Shown here: piece by piece, positions 44,703-53,904 of the stretch | How the letters are laid out: every line of letters starts with the position of its first letter | Position numbering within the stretch: the stretch's first letter is position 1 | NCBI RefSeq assembly: GCF_004022265.1 | Contig: NZ_SAVB01000007.1 | Location: 117,950-181,949, forward strand | Length of the DNA: 64,000 nt | Direction: 5' to 3' | Origin: Paenirhodobacter ferrireducens | Lineage (GTDB): Bacteria > Pseudomonadota > Alphaproteobacteria > Rhodobacterales > Rhodobacteraceae | Translations under genes and position numbers: made by a program | Notes under the pieces: generated by a model | Seen by the model: the letters and a program-made list of their open reading frames with translations, nothing else | The model's database searches: none | What the model was told of the DNA's origin: nothing

Positions 44703-46000
44703 GCGGGCTGGTGCTGGGCGGGCTCGGGTTTCTCGCCGCGATCGTGATGATCTTCCTTGAGGTGCCGGTCGCGGTCGCGCTTGGCCTTGTCGGGCTTGGC
44801 GGCGCGGCGATGATCATCGGCGTCTCGGGCGCGATGACGATCGGAGCGACCACGGTCTGGGACAGCCTGACGAATTACACGCTGACGATGCTGCCGCTGT
44901 TCGTGCTGATGGGCAATCTGGCGGCGCAATGCGGGCTGTCGTCGAAGCTCTACCGCTCGATGTCGGTGCTGATCGGGCATCGCCGCGGCGGGCTGGCGCT
45001 GGCCACGATCGGCGCCTCGGCGGGCTTCGGGATGATCTCGGGCTCGTCCTTGGCCACCACCGCCACGATGGGCCGCATCGCGCTGCCCGAGATGCGCGGC
45101 GCGGGCTATTCGCCCTCGCTTTCGGCGGGCGCGATCGCCGCGGGCGGCACGCTCGGCATCCTGATCCCGCCCTCGACGGTGCTGGTGATCTATGCCTTCA
45201 TCGCCGAGCAGTCGATCCGCTCGCTGCTGCTGGCGACGGCGGGCCCCATTGTGATCGCGATCACGCTCTATTGCCTCGCGATCTGGGTGCCGATCTGGCT
45301 CGGCCTGTCCTCGGCGCCCAGCCGGAACCGCGCGACCGGCGCCGAGCGGCGCGAGGCGCTGCGCGAGCTGGTGCCGCCGCTCGGCATCTTCGGGCTGATC
45401 ATGGGGGGCCTCTATTCCGGTCTCTTCACCGCGAACGAGACCGCGGCGATCGGCGCGGCGGTGGTGCTGGCCTATGGCGTGCTGTCGCGCCGGCTGAGCG
45501 CGCGCGGCTTCTTCGACGCGGCGATGGACACCGCGCTGACCTGTGGCGCGCTCTATCTGGTGCTGATCGGCGCGAACCTCTTCAACTTCTTCCTCGCGCT
45601 CTCGGGGTTGCCGTTCTCGCTCACCGGGCTGTTCTCGGGGCTGCTCGACCATCCGCTGCTGGTGATCTTGCTGATGCTGGCGATCTATCTCGGCCTCGGC
45701 ACGCTGATGGACAGCCTGGCGATGCTGCTGCTGACCGTGCCGCTTTTCGTGCCGGTGGCGCAGGCGGCGGGGATTGATCTGATCTGGTTCGGCATCTTCG
45801 CGGTGATGGTGGTCGAGATGGGGCTGATCACGCCGCCGGTGGGGATGAACCTCTTCGTGCTGAAGACGACGAACCCCGAGCTGAGCATGATGGACCTGTG
45901 GCGCGGCGTCACCCCCTTCGTGCTGGCCGATCTGCTGCGCGTGGCGATCGTCATCGCCGTGCCCGCGATCGTGACCTGGCTTCCCCATGCAGCAATCTGA
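44699..46000 (+). CDS. TRAP transporter large membrane subunit (DctM type)
   Basis: A 433-residue transporter with about twelve hydrophobic segments. Family motifs are GLSSKLYRSMSVLIGHRRGGLALATIGASAGFGMISGSSLATTATMG, split around the conserved GSS, and IPPSTVLVIYAFIAEQS. It uses an ion gradient to import an organic acid presented by the DctP-like protein encoded next. In this operon the cargo is probably the aromatic acid degraded by the following enzymes. Confidence 0.92.
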   Translation: MSGLVLGGLGFLAAIVMIFLEVPVAVALGLVGLGGAAMIIGVSGAMTIGATTVWDSLTNYTLTMLPLFVLMGNLAAQCGLSSKLYRSMSVLIGHRRGGLALATIGASAGFGMISGSSLATTATMGRIALPEMRGAGYSPSLSAGAIAAGGTLGILIPPSTVLVIYAFIAEQSIRSLLLATAGPIVIAITLYCLAIWVPIWLGLSSAPSRNRATGAERREALRELVPPLGIFGLIMGGLYSGLFTANETAAIGAAVVLAYGVLSRRLSARGFFDAAMDTALTCGALYLVLIGANLFNFFLALSGLPFSLTGLFSGLLDHPLLVILLMLAIYLGLGTLMDSLAMLLLTVPLFVPVAQAAGIDLIWFGIFAVMVVEMGLITPPVGMNLFVLKTTNPELSMMDLWRGVTPFVLADLLRVAIVIAVPAIVTWLPHAAI

Positions 46001-46028
46001 CATCCGGACATCCAAGGGAGGGATTTCC

Positions 46029-47027
46029 ATGTTCAACACGTTCCTGAAGACTGCGGCGCTGGCGCTGGTGCTGGCCGCACCGATGGCCGAGGCGCGCGAG
46101 ATGCGGGTGTCGAGCCATGAGCCGCCGCAGGGCTTCTATTCGGCGAAGGTCCTGCAGGCCTGGATCGACCGGGTCAATCCGCAGCTCTCGAAGGGCAATG
46201 CCTTCAAGCTTTACCCGGGCGCGATGCTGGGCGCGGCGCCGGCGCAGGCCGAGCTGGTGAAGGCGGGCGTCGCCGATGTCGCGCTGGTGGTGCCGACCTA
46301 TACCCCGGGACTGTTCCCGATGAGCAGCGTGGTCGAGCTGCCGGGCCTCGTGCAAAGCGCGTCGGGCGGGGCGAAGATCCTCGACACCCTCGCGGACGAG
46401 GGGCTTCTGGGCAAGGAATACGCCGATTACAAGGTGATCGCGCTGTTCACCACGCCCGGCTACCGGGTTTTCATGACCGGGGCGCCGGCGCTGCATCCGT
46501 CCGACCTGAAGGGGCTGAAGCTGCGCACGCCGTCGAAATTCGGCTCGACCCTCTTCGATCTCGTCGGCGCCTCGGGCGTCTCGGTGCCCGCGCCGCAGGT
46601 CTATGAGAACCTCGAACGCGGCGTGGTGAAGGGCGCGGTCTGGGTGATGGACGCCTATCGCACCTTCCGGCTGAACGAGGTGGCGCCCTATGTCACCGAC
46701 ACCCGCTTCACCGCCTCGCCGATGGCGATCCTGATGAACAAGGCGACCTATGCGAGCCTGCCCGAGGCCGACCGGGCGGTGATCGACGCGATGTCGGGGC
46801 GCGCCGCGGCGGAGTGGATCGCGGGCGTGGTCGACGGCACCGATGCCGAGATCGAGGCGGCCTTCCGCGCCGATGGCAAGGTGACCTTCACCGATCTCGA
46901 TGCCGCGACGCAGGCCGAATGGGACGCGGCGCTCGCCGGGGCGCCGGCGCAATGGCTGGCCGAGCAGACCGACAAGACCGCTGCCGAGGCGGTGCTGACC
47001 CGCGCGCAGGCGATCGCGGGCGAATGA
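46029..47027 (+). CDS. TRAP transporter periplasmic binding protein (DctP type)
   Basis: A 332-residue secreted binding protein, with a signal peptide ending PMAEAR (about residue 23). The mature part shows the DctP pattern: KGNAFKLYPGAMLGAAPAQAELVKAGVADVA, then LPGLVQSASGG, and the carboxylate-binding Arg region GLKLRTPSKFGSTLFDLVGAS. It captures an organic acid. A GC-rich hairpin (about 47032-47072) follows the stop without a clear U-tract, perhaps limiting read-through to the catabolic genes. Confidence 0.9.
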   Translation: MFNTFLKTAALALVLAAPMAEAREMRVSSHEPPQGFYSAKVLQAWIDRVNPQLSKGNAFKLYPGAMLGAAPAQAELVKAGVADVALVVPTYTPGLFPMSSVVELPGLVQSASGGAKILDTLADEGLLGKEYADYKVIALFTTPGYRVFMTGAPALHPSDLKGLKLRTPSKFGSTLFDLVGASGVSVPAPQVYENLERGVVKGAVWVMDAYRTFRLNEVAPYVTDTRFTASPMAILMNKATYASLPEADRAVIDAMSGRAAAEWIAGVVDGTDAEIEAAFRADGKVTFTDLDAATQAEWDAALAGAPAQWLAEQTDKTAAEAVLTRAQAIAGE

Positions 47028-47133
47028 GCCGGGCCCGGTCCGTCCGCCTGCCGGACGGGCCGGGGCCCTTTCCCGGGCGCGCGCGGCGCGCCGCCCAGAC
47101 CGGGGGAAACCCCGACCGATGATGGAGGTGACC

Positions 47134-48120
47134 ATGGCAATCATTGCACTGGGCTATCTTGGCGTGCGCTCCGACAAGCTTGACGCGTGGAGCGATTTCG
47201 CCGGCAAGCTCTTGGGGATGCAGAAGATCGACCGCGGCGGCAAGGCGCTTGCCTTCCGCATGGACGACAAGGCGCAGCGCCTGCTCGTCTCGGACGAGCC
47301 GGGCGAGACGCTGGCTTTCCTCGGCTTCGAGGTGGCGCATCGCGCCGATCTCGAGACCTATGCCGCGCGGCTCGATGCCGCCGGCACCGCGGTGCACTGG
47401 GGCACCGGCGCGCTTGCCGACCGCCGCCTCGTGGGCGACCTGATCTGGTTCGAGGACCCGATGGGCAACCGCGTCGAGCTCTTTCACGCGCCGATGATCG
47501 CCGCCGATCCCTTCGTGCCGGGCCGGCCGATCGACGGCTTCATGACCGGCCCGCTCGGCATGGGGCACGCGGTGCTGCATGTGAAGGACATCGAGGTGAT
47601 GATGCCCTTCTACCGCGACCTTCTCGACTTCCGCGTCTCGGATTTCGGGCGGGTGCCCTATGGGCTCTATTTCTTCCACCTCAACGACCGGCACCATTCC
47701 TTCGCCATGGTCGGCTCGGGGCGCGAGGGCTTCCACCATTTCATGGTCGAGTTCTGCAACCTCGACGATCTCGGCCAGGGCTATGACCTTGCCCAGCAGC
47801 AGGAGGGGCGCGTCGCCTATACCCTCGGGCGCCACACCAACGATTACATGACCAGCTATTACGCCAATTCGCCCTCTGGCTTCTTCGTCGAGAACGGCTG
47901 GGGCGGGCGGCTGATCGACCAGGCAAGCTGGGAGCCGCACGAGACCACCGTCGGGCCGAGCTTCTGGGGCCATGACCGGCTCTATCTGGAGGAGAACGAC
48001 CCGGCCCGGATCGCGCTGCGCGAGATGCGGCTCGCGGCGGCACAGAACGGGCGCCGCTCGCCGCCGGTGGCCGATTGCCCCTGGCTTTACGGCGAACTTG
48101 CCAAGCACGGGAGGGGCTGA
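47134..48120 (+). CDS. Type I extradiol ring-cleavage dioxygenase
   Basis: A 328-residue two-domain vicinal-oxygen-chelate dioxygenase of the BphC/catechol 2,3-dioxygenase type. The Fe(II) ligands are visible as His145 (GMGHAVLHV), His202 (HHFMVEF) and Glu253 (FFVENGWGG). It cleaves a substituted catechol next to its hydroxyls (meta-cleavage). It sits between the TRAP importer and a flavin hydroxylase, and its stop overlaps the hydroxylase start as TGATG. The ATG at 47134 follows GGAGGTG. The catechol substrate is unknown. Confidence 0.9.
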   Translation: MAIIALGYLGVRSDKLDAWSDFAGKLLGMQKIDRGGKALAFRMDDKAQRLLVSDEPGETLAFLGFEVAHRADLETYAARLDAAGTAVHWGTGALADRRLVGDLIWFEDPMGNRVELFHAPMIAADPFVPGRPIDGFMTGPLGMGHAVLHVKDIEVMMPFYRDLLDFRVSDFGRVPYGLYFFHLNDRHHSFAMVGSGREGFHHFMVEFCNLDDLGQGYDLAQQQEGRVAYTLGRHTNDYMTSYYANSPSGFFVENGWGGRLIDQASWEPHETTVGPSFWGHDRLYLEENDPARIALREMRLAAAQNGRRSPPVADCPWLYGELAKHGRG

Positions 48121-49613
48121 TGCAGGAGTATGACGTCGCCATCATCGGCTACGGGCCGGCGGGCGCCACACTCGCCCATCTTCTGGCGCAATGCGGGCTG
48201 AGCGTTCTGGTGCTCGAACGCGAAAACGCCGCCTATCATCTGCCGCGCGCGGTGCATTTCGATGCCGAGGTGATGCGGGTGTTCCAGTGGATCGGCATCG
48301 CCGAGAAGATCGAGCCGCTCACGGCGCTGCATCCGGGCATGCGCTTCGTCTCGGCCGAGGGCGATCTGCTGCTCGACTGGCCGCGGCCGCAGGGCGAGGG
48401 GCCGCAGGGCTGGCGCGCGAATTACCGCTTCCACCAGCCCGATCTGGAAAAGATCCTGCGCGAGGACATGGCGGCGCGTCCGGGCGTCACCGTCCGCACC
48501 CGCTGCGAGGCCTTCTTCGTCGAGGATCAGGGCGAACGTGTCGAGATCCGCTTCGAGGACATGTCGCGCGGCAAGGTCGAACATGTCGCGGCGAAATATG
48601 TCGTCGGCTGTGACGGGGCGCGTTCGCTCGTGCGCCGCTACATCGAAAGCGGGATGGAGGATTACGGTTTCCACGAACGCTGGCTTGTCGTCGATGTGAT
48701 CCTGAACGCCGACAAGCCCGAGCTGGGCGACCACTCGATCCAGTATTGCGTGCCCGACCGGCCGGCGACCTATGTGCGTTGTCCGGGGATGAGGCGGCGG
48801 TGGGAGATCACCGTGAAGCCGGGCGAGGACAGCGCCGAGATCGCCCGCCCCGAGCGGGTGTGGGAGCTGCTCTCCGACTGGCTCGGCCCCGACGAGGCAG
48901 TGCTTGAGCGCACCGCGGTCTATGTCTTCCACTCGCTCGTCGCCGAGGACTGGCGCAAGGGGCGGTTGTTGCTGGCGGGCGATGCCTGCCACCAGACCCC
49001 GCCCTTCATGGGGCAGGGGATGTGCGCGGGCACCCGCGATGTCGCGAACCTCTACTGGAAGCTCGCGCTTCTGTGTCAGGGCAAGGTGACGGGGGCGGCG
49101 GCCGAGGCGCTTCTCGACAGCTACGAAAGCGAGCGCAAGCCCAATGCCCGGGAATATATCCAGACCGCGGTGCGGCTTGGCGGCCTCATCAACACCGCGG
49201 GCACCGAGGCGGCGCTGCGTGCTGCGCTGCCCTCGGCCGACGGCTCGGCGCGGATGGAAAGCATCGCGCCGCCGATCGGTCCGGGACTTGGCATCGGGCC
49301 GAAGGCCGGGCGGCTCTTCGGTCAGCCGCGGCTTGCCGACGGGCGGCGGATGGACGAGGCCTTCCGCCATCAATGGGTGGTGGTGGCCGAGGCCGATCTG
49401 GCCCGCGGCCTTGCCCTGCCGCCCGGCGTCGGCCTGGTCACGACCGAGACCAGCAATGCCGCCGAACACCTGGCGCGGCTTGGCGCCCGTGCCACCGTGC
49501 TGCGCCCCGACCGTCACACGCTTGGCGGCGCCGATACCCCCGAGGCGCTTGCGGCACTGATCGCCGCGATCCTGCCGAACCCGATCCCCCTTCCCGAACC
49601 GGAGATGGTCTGA
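48120..49613 (+). CDS. FAD-dependent aromatic hydroxylase, MhpA type
   Basis: A 497-residue class A flavoprotein monooxygenase. The FAD dinucleotide motif is IIGYGPAGATLA (Gly10, 12, 15), the second motif GCDGARS is around residue 163, and the ribose-binding GDACHQTPPFMGQGMCAGTRD is around 286. The last signature is characteristic of 3-(3-hydroxyphenyl)propionate hydroxylase (MhpA) and relatives. It should hydroxylate a phenol to the catechol that the dioxygenase opens. The start at 48120 is translationally coupled to the dioxygenase. Substrate by similarity: a phenylpropanoid-type phenol. Confidence 0.88.
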   Translation: MQEYDVAIIGYGPAGATLAHLLAQCGLSVLVLERENAAYHLPRAVHFDAEVMRVFQWIGIAEKIEPLTALHPGMRFVSAEGDLLLDWPRPQGEGPQGWRANYRFHQPDLEKILREDMAARPGVTVRTRCEAFFVEDQGERVEIRFEDMSRGKVEHVAAKYVVGCDGARSLVRRYIESGMEDYGFHERWLVVDVILNADKPELGDHSIQYCVPDRPATYVRCPGMRRRWEITVKPGEDSAEIARPERVWELLSDWLGPDEAVLERTAVYVFHSLVAEDWRKGRLLLAGDACHQTPPFMGQGMCAGTRDVANLYWKLALLCQGKVTGAAAEALLDSYESERKPNAREYIQTAVRLGGLINTAGTEAALRAALPSADGSARMESIAPPIGPGLGIGPKAGRLFGQPRLADGRRMDEAFRHQWVVVAEADLARGLALPPGVGLVTTETSNAAEHLARLGARATVLRPDRHTLGGADTPEALAALIAAILPNPIPLPEPEMV

Positions 49614-49616
49614 CCC

Positions 49617-50459
49617 ATGAAACTTTGTTCCTTCACCAAAGACGGCCGCGCGAGCTATGGCCTTGTCACCGAGACCGGCATCGTCGATCTTGGCCGCCGC
49701 TTCGCCGCGCCGACGCTGCGCGACTTCCTCGCCACGGGCGATCTGGCCGCGGCCGCGGCGCTGGCCTCGGAGCCCGCCGACTATGCCTTCGACGCCGTCA
49801 CCCATGACCCGGTGATCCCGAACCCCGACAAGATCATCTGCGTCGGGCTGAACTATCACGACCACATCCAGGAAACCGGCCGCGAGGAGACGCCGAACCC
49901 GGTGCTCTTCGCGCGCTATGCCGGCAGCCAGATCGGCCATGGCGCGGCGCTGGTGAAGCCGCTCGAAAGCGACCAGTTCGACTATGAGGGCGAACTTGCG
50001 GTCATCATCGGCAAGGCAGGCCGCCGCATCCCCGAGGCCGAGGCGCTCGATCATGTCGCGGGCTATGCCTGCTACAATGACGCTTCGGTGCGCGACTGGC
50101 AAAAGCACACGCATCAGTTCATGCCGGGCAAGACCTTTGCCGGCACCGGTGCCTTCGGGCCCTGGATGGTGACCGCGGACGAGATCCCGGATCCCGCGGC
50201 TCTGCACCTGCAGACCCGGCTGAACGGGCAGGTGGTGCAGGACACCGACGTGTCGCTGCTCATCACCTCGATCCCGCGGCTGATCGCCTATTGCTCGACG
50301 ATCCTGCCGCTGCTGCCGGGCGACGTGATCGTCTCGGGCACGCCGGGCGGGGTCGGCGCGCGGCGCAATCCGCCCTTGTGGATGCGCGACGGCGATGTCT
50401 GCGAGGTCGAGATCTCGGGCATCGGCACGCTGTCGAACCCGGTCGCGAACGAAGTCTGA
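49617..50459 (+). CDS. Fumarylacetoacetate hydrolase (FAH) family hydrolase
   Basis: A 280-residue FAH-fold enzyme. The core is DKIICVGLNYHDHIQETG, then the metal-binding FDYEGELAVIIGKAGRRI (acidic ligands) and NDASVRDWQK, and the KTFAGTGAFGPWMV segment. Family members hydrolyse or decarboxylate 2-oxo acids from ring cleavage. It is 3 bp after the hydroxylase stop, so the third enzyme of the meta-cleavage route is an FAH type and not the usual alpha/beta-hydrolase. The exact reaction is unknown. Confidence 0.87.
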   Translation: MKLCSFTKDGRASYGLVTETGIVDLGRRFAAPTLRDFLATGDLAAAAALASEPADYAFDAVTHDPVIPNPDKIICVGLNYHDHIQETGREETPNPVLFARYAGSQIGHGAALVKPLESDQFDYEGELAVIIGKAGRRIPEAEALDHVAGYACYNDASVRDWQKHTHQFMPGKTFAGTGAFGPWMVTADEIPDPAALHLQTRLNGQVVQDTDVSLLITSIPRLIAYCSTILPLLPGDVIVSGTPGGVGARRNPPLWMRDGDVCEVEISGIGTLSNPVANEV

Positions 50460-50497
50460 GCCTTCCCGGGCCGCGCGCGCCATGCCACTCTGCGCCG

Positions 50498-51286
50498 ATG
50501 ACGACGCCTGAGCCCCCCCCGAAGAAAAGCGAGTCCGTGCGGTCCCTGACCCGCGGGCTTGCGATCTTGCGCCATGTGAATGCCGAGGGTGCCTGCCGTC
50601 CCGGCGAGATCGCCGCGGCGCTTGGCCTGCCGCGGCCGACGGTCTATCGTCTGCTCGAGACGCTCGAGGAGGCGGGCTATGTCGCCTTTTCCGCCAGTTC
50701 GAACCGGGTGCGGGTGACGCGGCTTGCGGCCTCACTTGGCGATGCCGGGGCGCTGACCTCGGATCTGTGCCAGATCGCCGGACCGCTTTTCGCCGATTAC
50801 GGCGCGCGGCTGGTCTGGCCGCTCGATCTCTCCGTCTACGACAACGCCGCGATGGTGATCCAGGAGACGACGCATGGCCGCTCGCCGCTGTCGATCGACC
50901 GCGCGATGATCGGCTATCGGCTGCCGATGCTGCGCACCTCGGCCGGGCGCGCCTATCTCAGCTTTTGCGGCGCCGAGGAGCGGGAGCTGATCCTTGACCA
51001 CCTGCGCCGTCTGGGCGACCCGGCGGACATGCTGTTTCTCGAACCTCATCGGCTCGAGCGGATGATGGGCGAGACCCGCGCCGCCGGGTTTGCGTTGCGC
51101 GACGCGGGCGAGTTTCGCGCCCAGACCGCCTCGATCGCCGCGCCGGTGCTGATCGAGGGGGCGGTGGCGGGCTGCGTCTCGATGATCTGGATCCGCACCG
51201 CGATGAGCACGCGCAAGGTGCTCGACACCTATGGCGCGCCGCTGGTCGAGCTTGCCGGCAAGATCGCGGCGGGGCTTTCCGCCTAG
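50498..51286 (+). CDS. IclR-family regulator, MhpR-like
   Basis: A 262-residue IclR-type regulator. The N-terminal winged HTH is SVRSLTRGLAILRHVNAEGACRPGEIAAALGLPRPTVYRLLETLEEAGYV (shown split by domain helices), followed by the effector domain with RTSAGRAYLSFCGAEERELIL and RDAGEFRAQTASIAAPV. It resembles MhpR/HppR, activators of phenylpropionate meta-cleavage operons. It lies 38 bp after the FAH gene on the same strand and probably regulates the TRAP-catabolic operon. Confidence 0.88.
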   Translation: MTTPEPPPKKSESVRSLTRGLAILRHVNAEGACRPGEIAAALGLPRPTVYRLLETLEEAGYVAFSASSNRVRVTRLAASLGDAGALTSDLCQIAGPLFADYGARLVWPLDLSVYDNAAMVIQETTHGRSPLSIDRAMIGYRLPMLRTSAGRAYLSFCGAEERELILDHLRRLGDPADMLFLEPHRLERMMGETRAAGFALRDAGEFRAQTASIAAPVLIEGAVAGCVSMIWIRTAMSTRKVLDTYGAPLVELAGKIAAGLSA

Positions 51287-51843
51287 GGCCGGGGCAGCGG
51301 CAGCGGCGCGCGCGCCATCGCGGCGGCGACATCGGCGTCGACGGGCGTCTCGTAGGTCATCAGCAGATAGCCGAGCACGGAATAGAAGCCGACCGTGGCG
51401 ATCAGGTCGAGCACCGCCTTCTGCCCGATCGCCGCGGCGAGCCGGGCCTCGAGCGGGGCGGGCAGGCGGCGCGCGTCGAAGAGCGCATCGACCGCGGCGG
51501 CGATCAGCCCGTCCTCGCCCTCGGCGCCTGCGCCTTCGGAAACTGCACCGATCGCCGCGATCCTCGCGTCGGAAAAGCCAAGCGCGCGGGCGCGGGTGAC
51601 GTGATGCGCCCATTCGTACTCCGCCCCCATCCGCACCGCGCAGCGCAGGATCACCACCTCGGAGCGGTCGGGGCCAAGCGCGCTGTCGGTGACGACATGG
51701 GCGCGCAGCGGCGCCCAGGCCCGAGTGAGCGCCGGGTGATGCGCCATCACCCGATAGACGTTCAGCCGCCCGGCAAAGCCCGCGCGCAGATCCTCGATCT
51801 CGGCGGGCCAGGTTTCGTCGGGAATGGGCGGGCAGGGGGACAT
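51283..51843 (-). CDS. Carboxymuconolactone decarboxylase-family (AhpD-like) protein
   Basis: A 186-residue all-helical protein of the CMD/AhpD family: SEVVILRCAVRMGAEYEWAHHVTRARALGFSDARIAAIG. The usual CxxC of AhpD peroxidase partners is absent here (EYEWAHH in its place, the CMD-like form with conserved Glu and His), so peroxidase activity is unlikely. The start at 51841-51843 has a GAAAGG ribosome-binding site. It may be the last gene of the crotonase/quinone-reductase operon. Its stop overlaps that of the convergent IclR gene. Confidence 0.85.
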   Translation of the reverse strand: MSPCPPIPDETWPAEIEDLRAGFAGRLNVYRVMAHHPALTRAWAPLRAHVVTDSALGPDRSEVVILRCAVRMGAEYEWAHHVTRARALGFSDARIAAIGAVSEGAGAEGEDGLIAAAVDALFDARRLPAPLEARLAAAIGQKAVLDLIATVGFYSVLGYLLMTYETPVDADVAAAMARAPLPLPRP

Positions 51844-51934
51844 GGCGGGCCTTTCGCTGGTGTCCGTGCAGGGAAGCGCCGCCGCCGCCATCCGTCAAGC
51901 GGCGGCGGCGGGGCGTCCGCCTGCCGGGCGCCGC

Positions 51935-52711
51935 TCAGCGGTTGCGGAACACGGGAGGACGCTTTTCGGCGAAGGCGGTCATCCCTTCGCGCCGGTCCTC
52001 GAGCGCGAAGGTGGCATAGAGCAGCCGCCGCTCGACGTAGATGCCTTCCTGCAGATGCGTGTCATAGGCCTTGTTCACCGCCTCCTTGGCGAGGGCGAGA
52101 ACGGGGCGCGAGCGCGCGGCGAGGCTTGCGGCAAGCGCCATCGCCTCGCTCACCTGGGTGCCCGCGGGCACGACGCGGCTCACCAGCCCATGCGCCAGCG
52201 CCTCGGCCGCGCTCAGCGCCCGGCCGCTCAGGATCATGTCCATCGCCACCGCCTTGCCGACGATCCGCGTCAGTCGCTGCGTGCCGCCCGCCCCCGGGAT
52301 CACGCCGATCGCGGTCTCGGGCAGGGCGAAGCGGGCGGTTTCCGAGGCGATGATGATGTCGCACATCAGCGCGAGTTCGCAGCCTCCGCCGATCGCATGG
52401 CCCGAGACCGCCGCGATCACCGGCTTGCGCAGCCGCGAGATTCCTTCCCAGGTGGCGGTGATGAGGTTCTCTTCGAACACCTCGGCGAAGGTCTTGTCCT
52501 TCAGCTCCTTGATGTCGGCGCCGGCGGCGAAGGCGCGGTCCGAGCCGGTGAGCACCACCGCGCCGATCGCGGGATCGGCGTCGAAGGCGGCGGCGGCGGC
52601 CGAGATCTCGGCGGTGATCGTGCTGTTCAGCGCATTGAGCGCCTCGGGCCGGTTCAGGGTGATGAGACCGACGGCGCCGTCGGTGGTGACGAGGATGGTG
52701 TCGTAAGCCAT
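51935..52711 (-). CDS. Enoyl-CoA hydratase, possibly cyclohex-1-ene-1-carboxyl-CoA hydratase (BadK-like)
   Basis: A 258-residue crotonase with RPEALNALN, AFAAGADIKEL, the oxyanion/catalytic GHAIGGGCELALMCD and [18 protein letters not shown], keeping both acid-base glutamates. Its length and pattern match BadK of Rhodopseudomonas palustris as well as general PaaF/FadB-type hydratases. BadK would be the missing hydration step of the cyclohexanecarboxylate route encoded to the right. It lies 7 bp after the MDR dehydrogenase and divergent from the BadR-site-bearing promoter at 53874, which supports but does not prove that role. Confidence 0.8.
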   Translation of the reverse strand: MAYDTILVTTDGAVGLITLNRPEALNALNSTITAEISAAAAAFDADPAIGAVVLTGSDRAFAAGADIKELKDKTFAEVFEENLITATWEGISRLRKPVIAAVSGHAIGGGCELALMCDIIIASETARFALPETAIGVIPGAGGTQRLTRIVGKAVAMDMILSGRALSAAEALAHGLVSRVVPAGTQVSEAMALAASLAARSRPVLALAKEAVNKAYDTHLQEGIYVERRLLYATFALEDRREGMTAFAEKRPPVFRNR

Positions 52712-52718
52712 GGATACC

Positions 52719-53741
52719 TCAGGCGATGCGGATCAGGATCTTGCCCATGCGGGCAGGGTGTTCGAGGCGCTCGAAGGCGGCGGGCACCTCGGCCAGCGGG
52801 AAGGTGCTGTCGATCAGCGGGGGGATCGCGCCGCTTTCCCAGCAGCGGATCAGGCGGCGGAACTCCTCCATCGAGCCCATGGTCGAGCCATGGACCGAGA
52901 GCTGGCGCACGAAGAGGCGCTGGATGTCGGCGGACGGATGCGCCCCGGTCGTCGCGCCGCAGGTGACAAGCGCGCCGCCGCGGGTGAGGCTGCGCAGGCT
53001 GGCGCCCCAGGTCTTCTCGCCGACGGTGTCGATCACCAGATCCGCGCCCTCGCCATCGGTGAGGCGCAGCACGGTCTTCGCGATATCCTCGGCGCGGTAG
53101 TCGATCACCTCGAGGCCGCGGGCGCGGAAATGGCCGCATTTCCCCTCGCCGGTGGTGGTCACGATCACCCGCGCCCCGGCCATCCGGGCCAGCTCGGCCG
53201 CCACCTGCGCGACGCCGCCGCCCGCGCCCTGCACCAGCACCACCTGACCCGGCCCCGCCGCCACCTTGCCGAAGACCATGCGCCAGGCGGTGAGACCCGC
53301 CACGCCCAGCATCGCCGCGGCCTCGAGATCGGCGCCGGGGGCAAGGCGGACGACGGAAGCCGCCGGCACCACCACCTCCTCGGCGAAGGTGCCGTCGCGA
53401 TGCTCGCCGAGGATGCGGATGGTGTGGCACAGCGGCTGGTTGCCCGCGAGGCAGGCGCGGCAGGTGCCGCAGAACTCGGCCGGGTAGAGCACCACCGGAT
53501 CGCCCGGTGCAAGGCCCGGGCAGCCCGGCGCCTCGATCACCGTGCCCGCGCCGTCGACGCCCATGATCTGCGGCAGGCTGTGGGTGATGCCCGCGCCGCT
53601 GTCGCGCATGTAGAGGTCGACCCGGTTGACCGAGGCCGCGACCATCCGCACCCGCACCGACCCCGGCGGACAGTCCGGCCGGGGCATTTCGCGCAGCGCG
53701 ACTCCGGCGCGCCCGCGTTCGCTCAGAACGATTGCCTTCAT
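52719..53741 (-). CDS. Zinc-type alcohol dehydrogenase / quinone oxidoreductase family protein
   Basis: A 340-residue MDR-family oxidoreductase. The N-terminal catalytic-domain region has RMVAASVNRVDLYMRDSG without a Cys at the catalytic zinc position, while a structural-zinc-like set FCGTCRACLAGNQPLC is kept. The cofactor motif is VQGAGGGVAQVA. This mix suggests an NADPH-dependent enone or enoyl reductase and not an alcohol dehydrogenase. It is the first gene of the leftward crotonase operon, divergent from the acyl-CoA dehydrogenase at 53905. Confidence 0.83.
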   Translation of the reverse strand: MKAIVLSERGRAGVALREMPRPDCPPGSVRVRMVAASVNRVDLYMRDSGAGITHSLPQIMGVDGAGTVIEAPGCPGLAPGDPVVLYPAEFCGTCRACLAGNQPLCHTIRILGEHRDGTFAEEVVVPAASVVRLAPGADLEAAAMLGVAGLTAWRMVFGKVAAGPGQVVLVQGAGGGVAQVAAELARMAGARVIVTTTGEGKCGHFRARGLEVIDYRAEDIAKTVLRLTDGEGADLVIDTVGEKTWGASLRSLTRGGALVTCGATTGAHPSADIQRLFVRQLSVHGSTMGSMEEFRRLIRCWESGAIPPLIDSTFPLAEVPAAFERLEHPARMGKILIRIA

Positions 53742-53873
53742 GCGTCGGTCCTCCCTGCGGACAAATGTAAAGACATTGTCATTCATCGACAAGGGGTGTC
53801 TCGCATGATCTCCATGTTGCTCAGATATGTGCCGATTGTTTCATCTTGCGCGGTGCGCCCTTCGTCATTATAC

Positions 53874-53893
53874 GTAAATATATTGCCATAAAT
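53874..53893. promoter_or_regulatory. Candidate BadR operator, copy 1
   Basis: GTAAATATATTGCCATAAAT is 19 of 20 bases identical to the element at 55660-55679. Here it ends 11 bp before the acyl-CoA dehydrogenase ATG, over the likely transcription start (a TTGCGC-17-TATACG promoter precedes it). AT-rich in a GC-rich genome, it stands out as a repressor site. Confidence 0.65.
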
Positions 53894-53904
53894 GGGAGGA
53901 TGAA

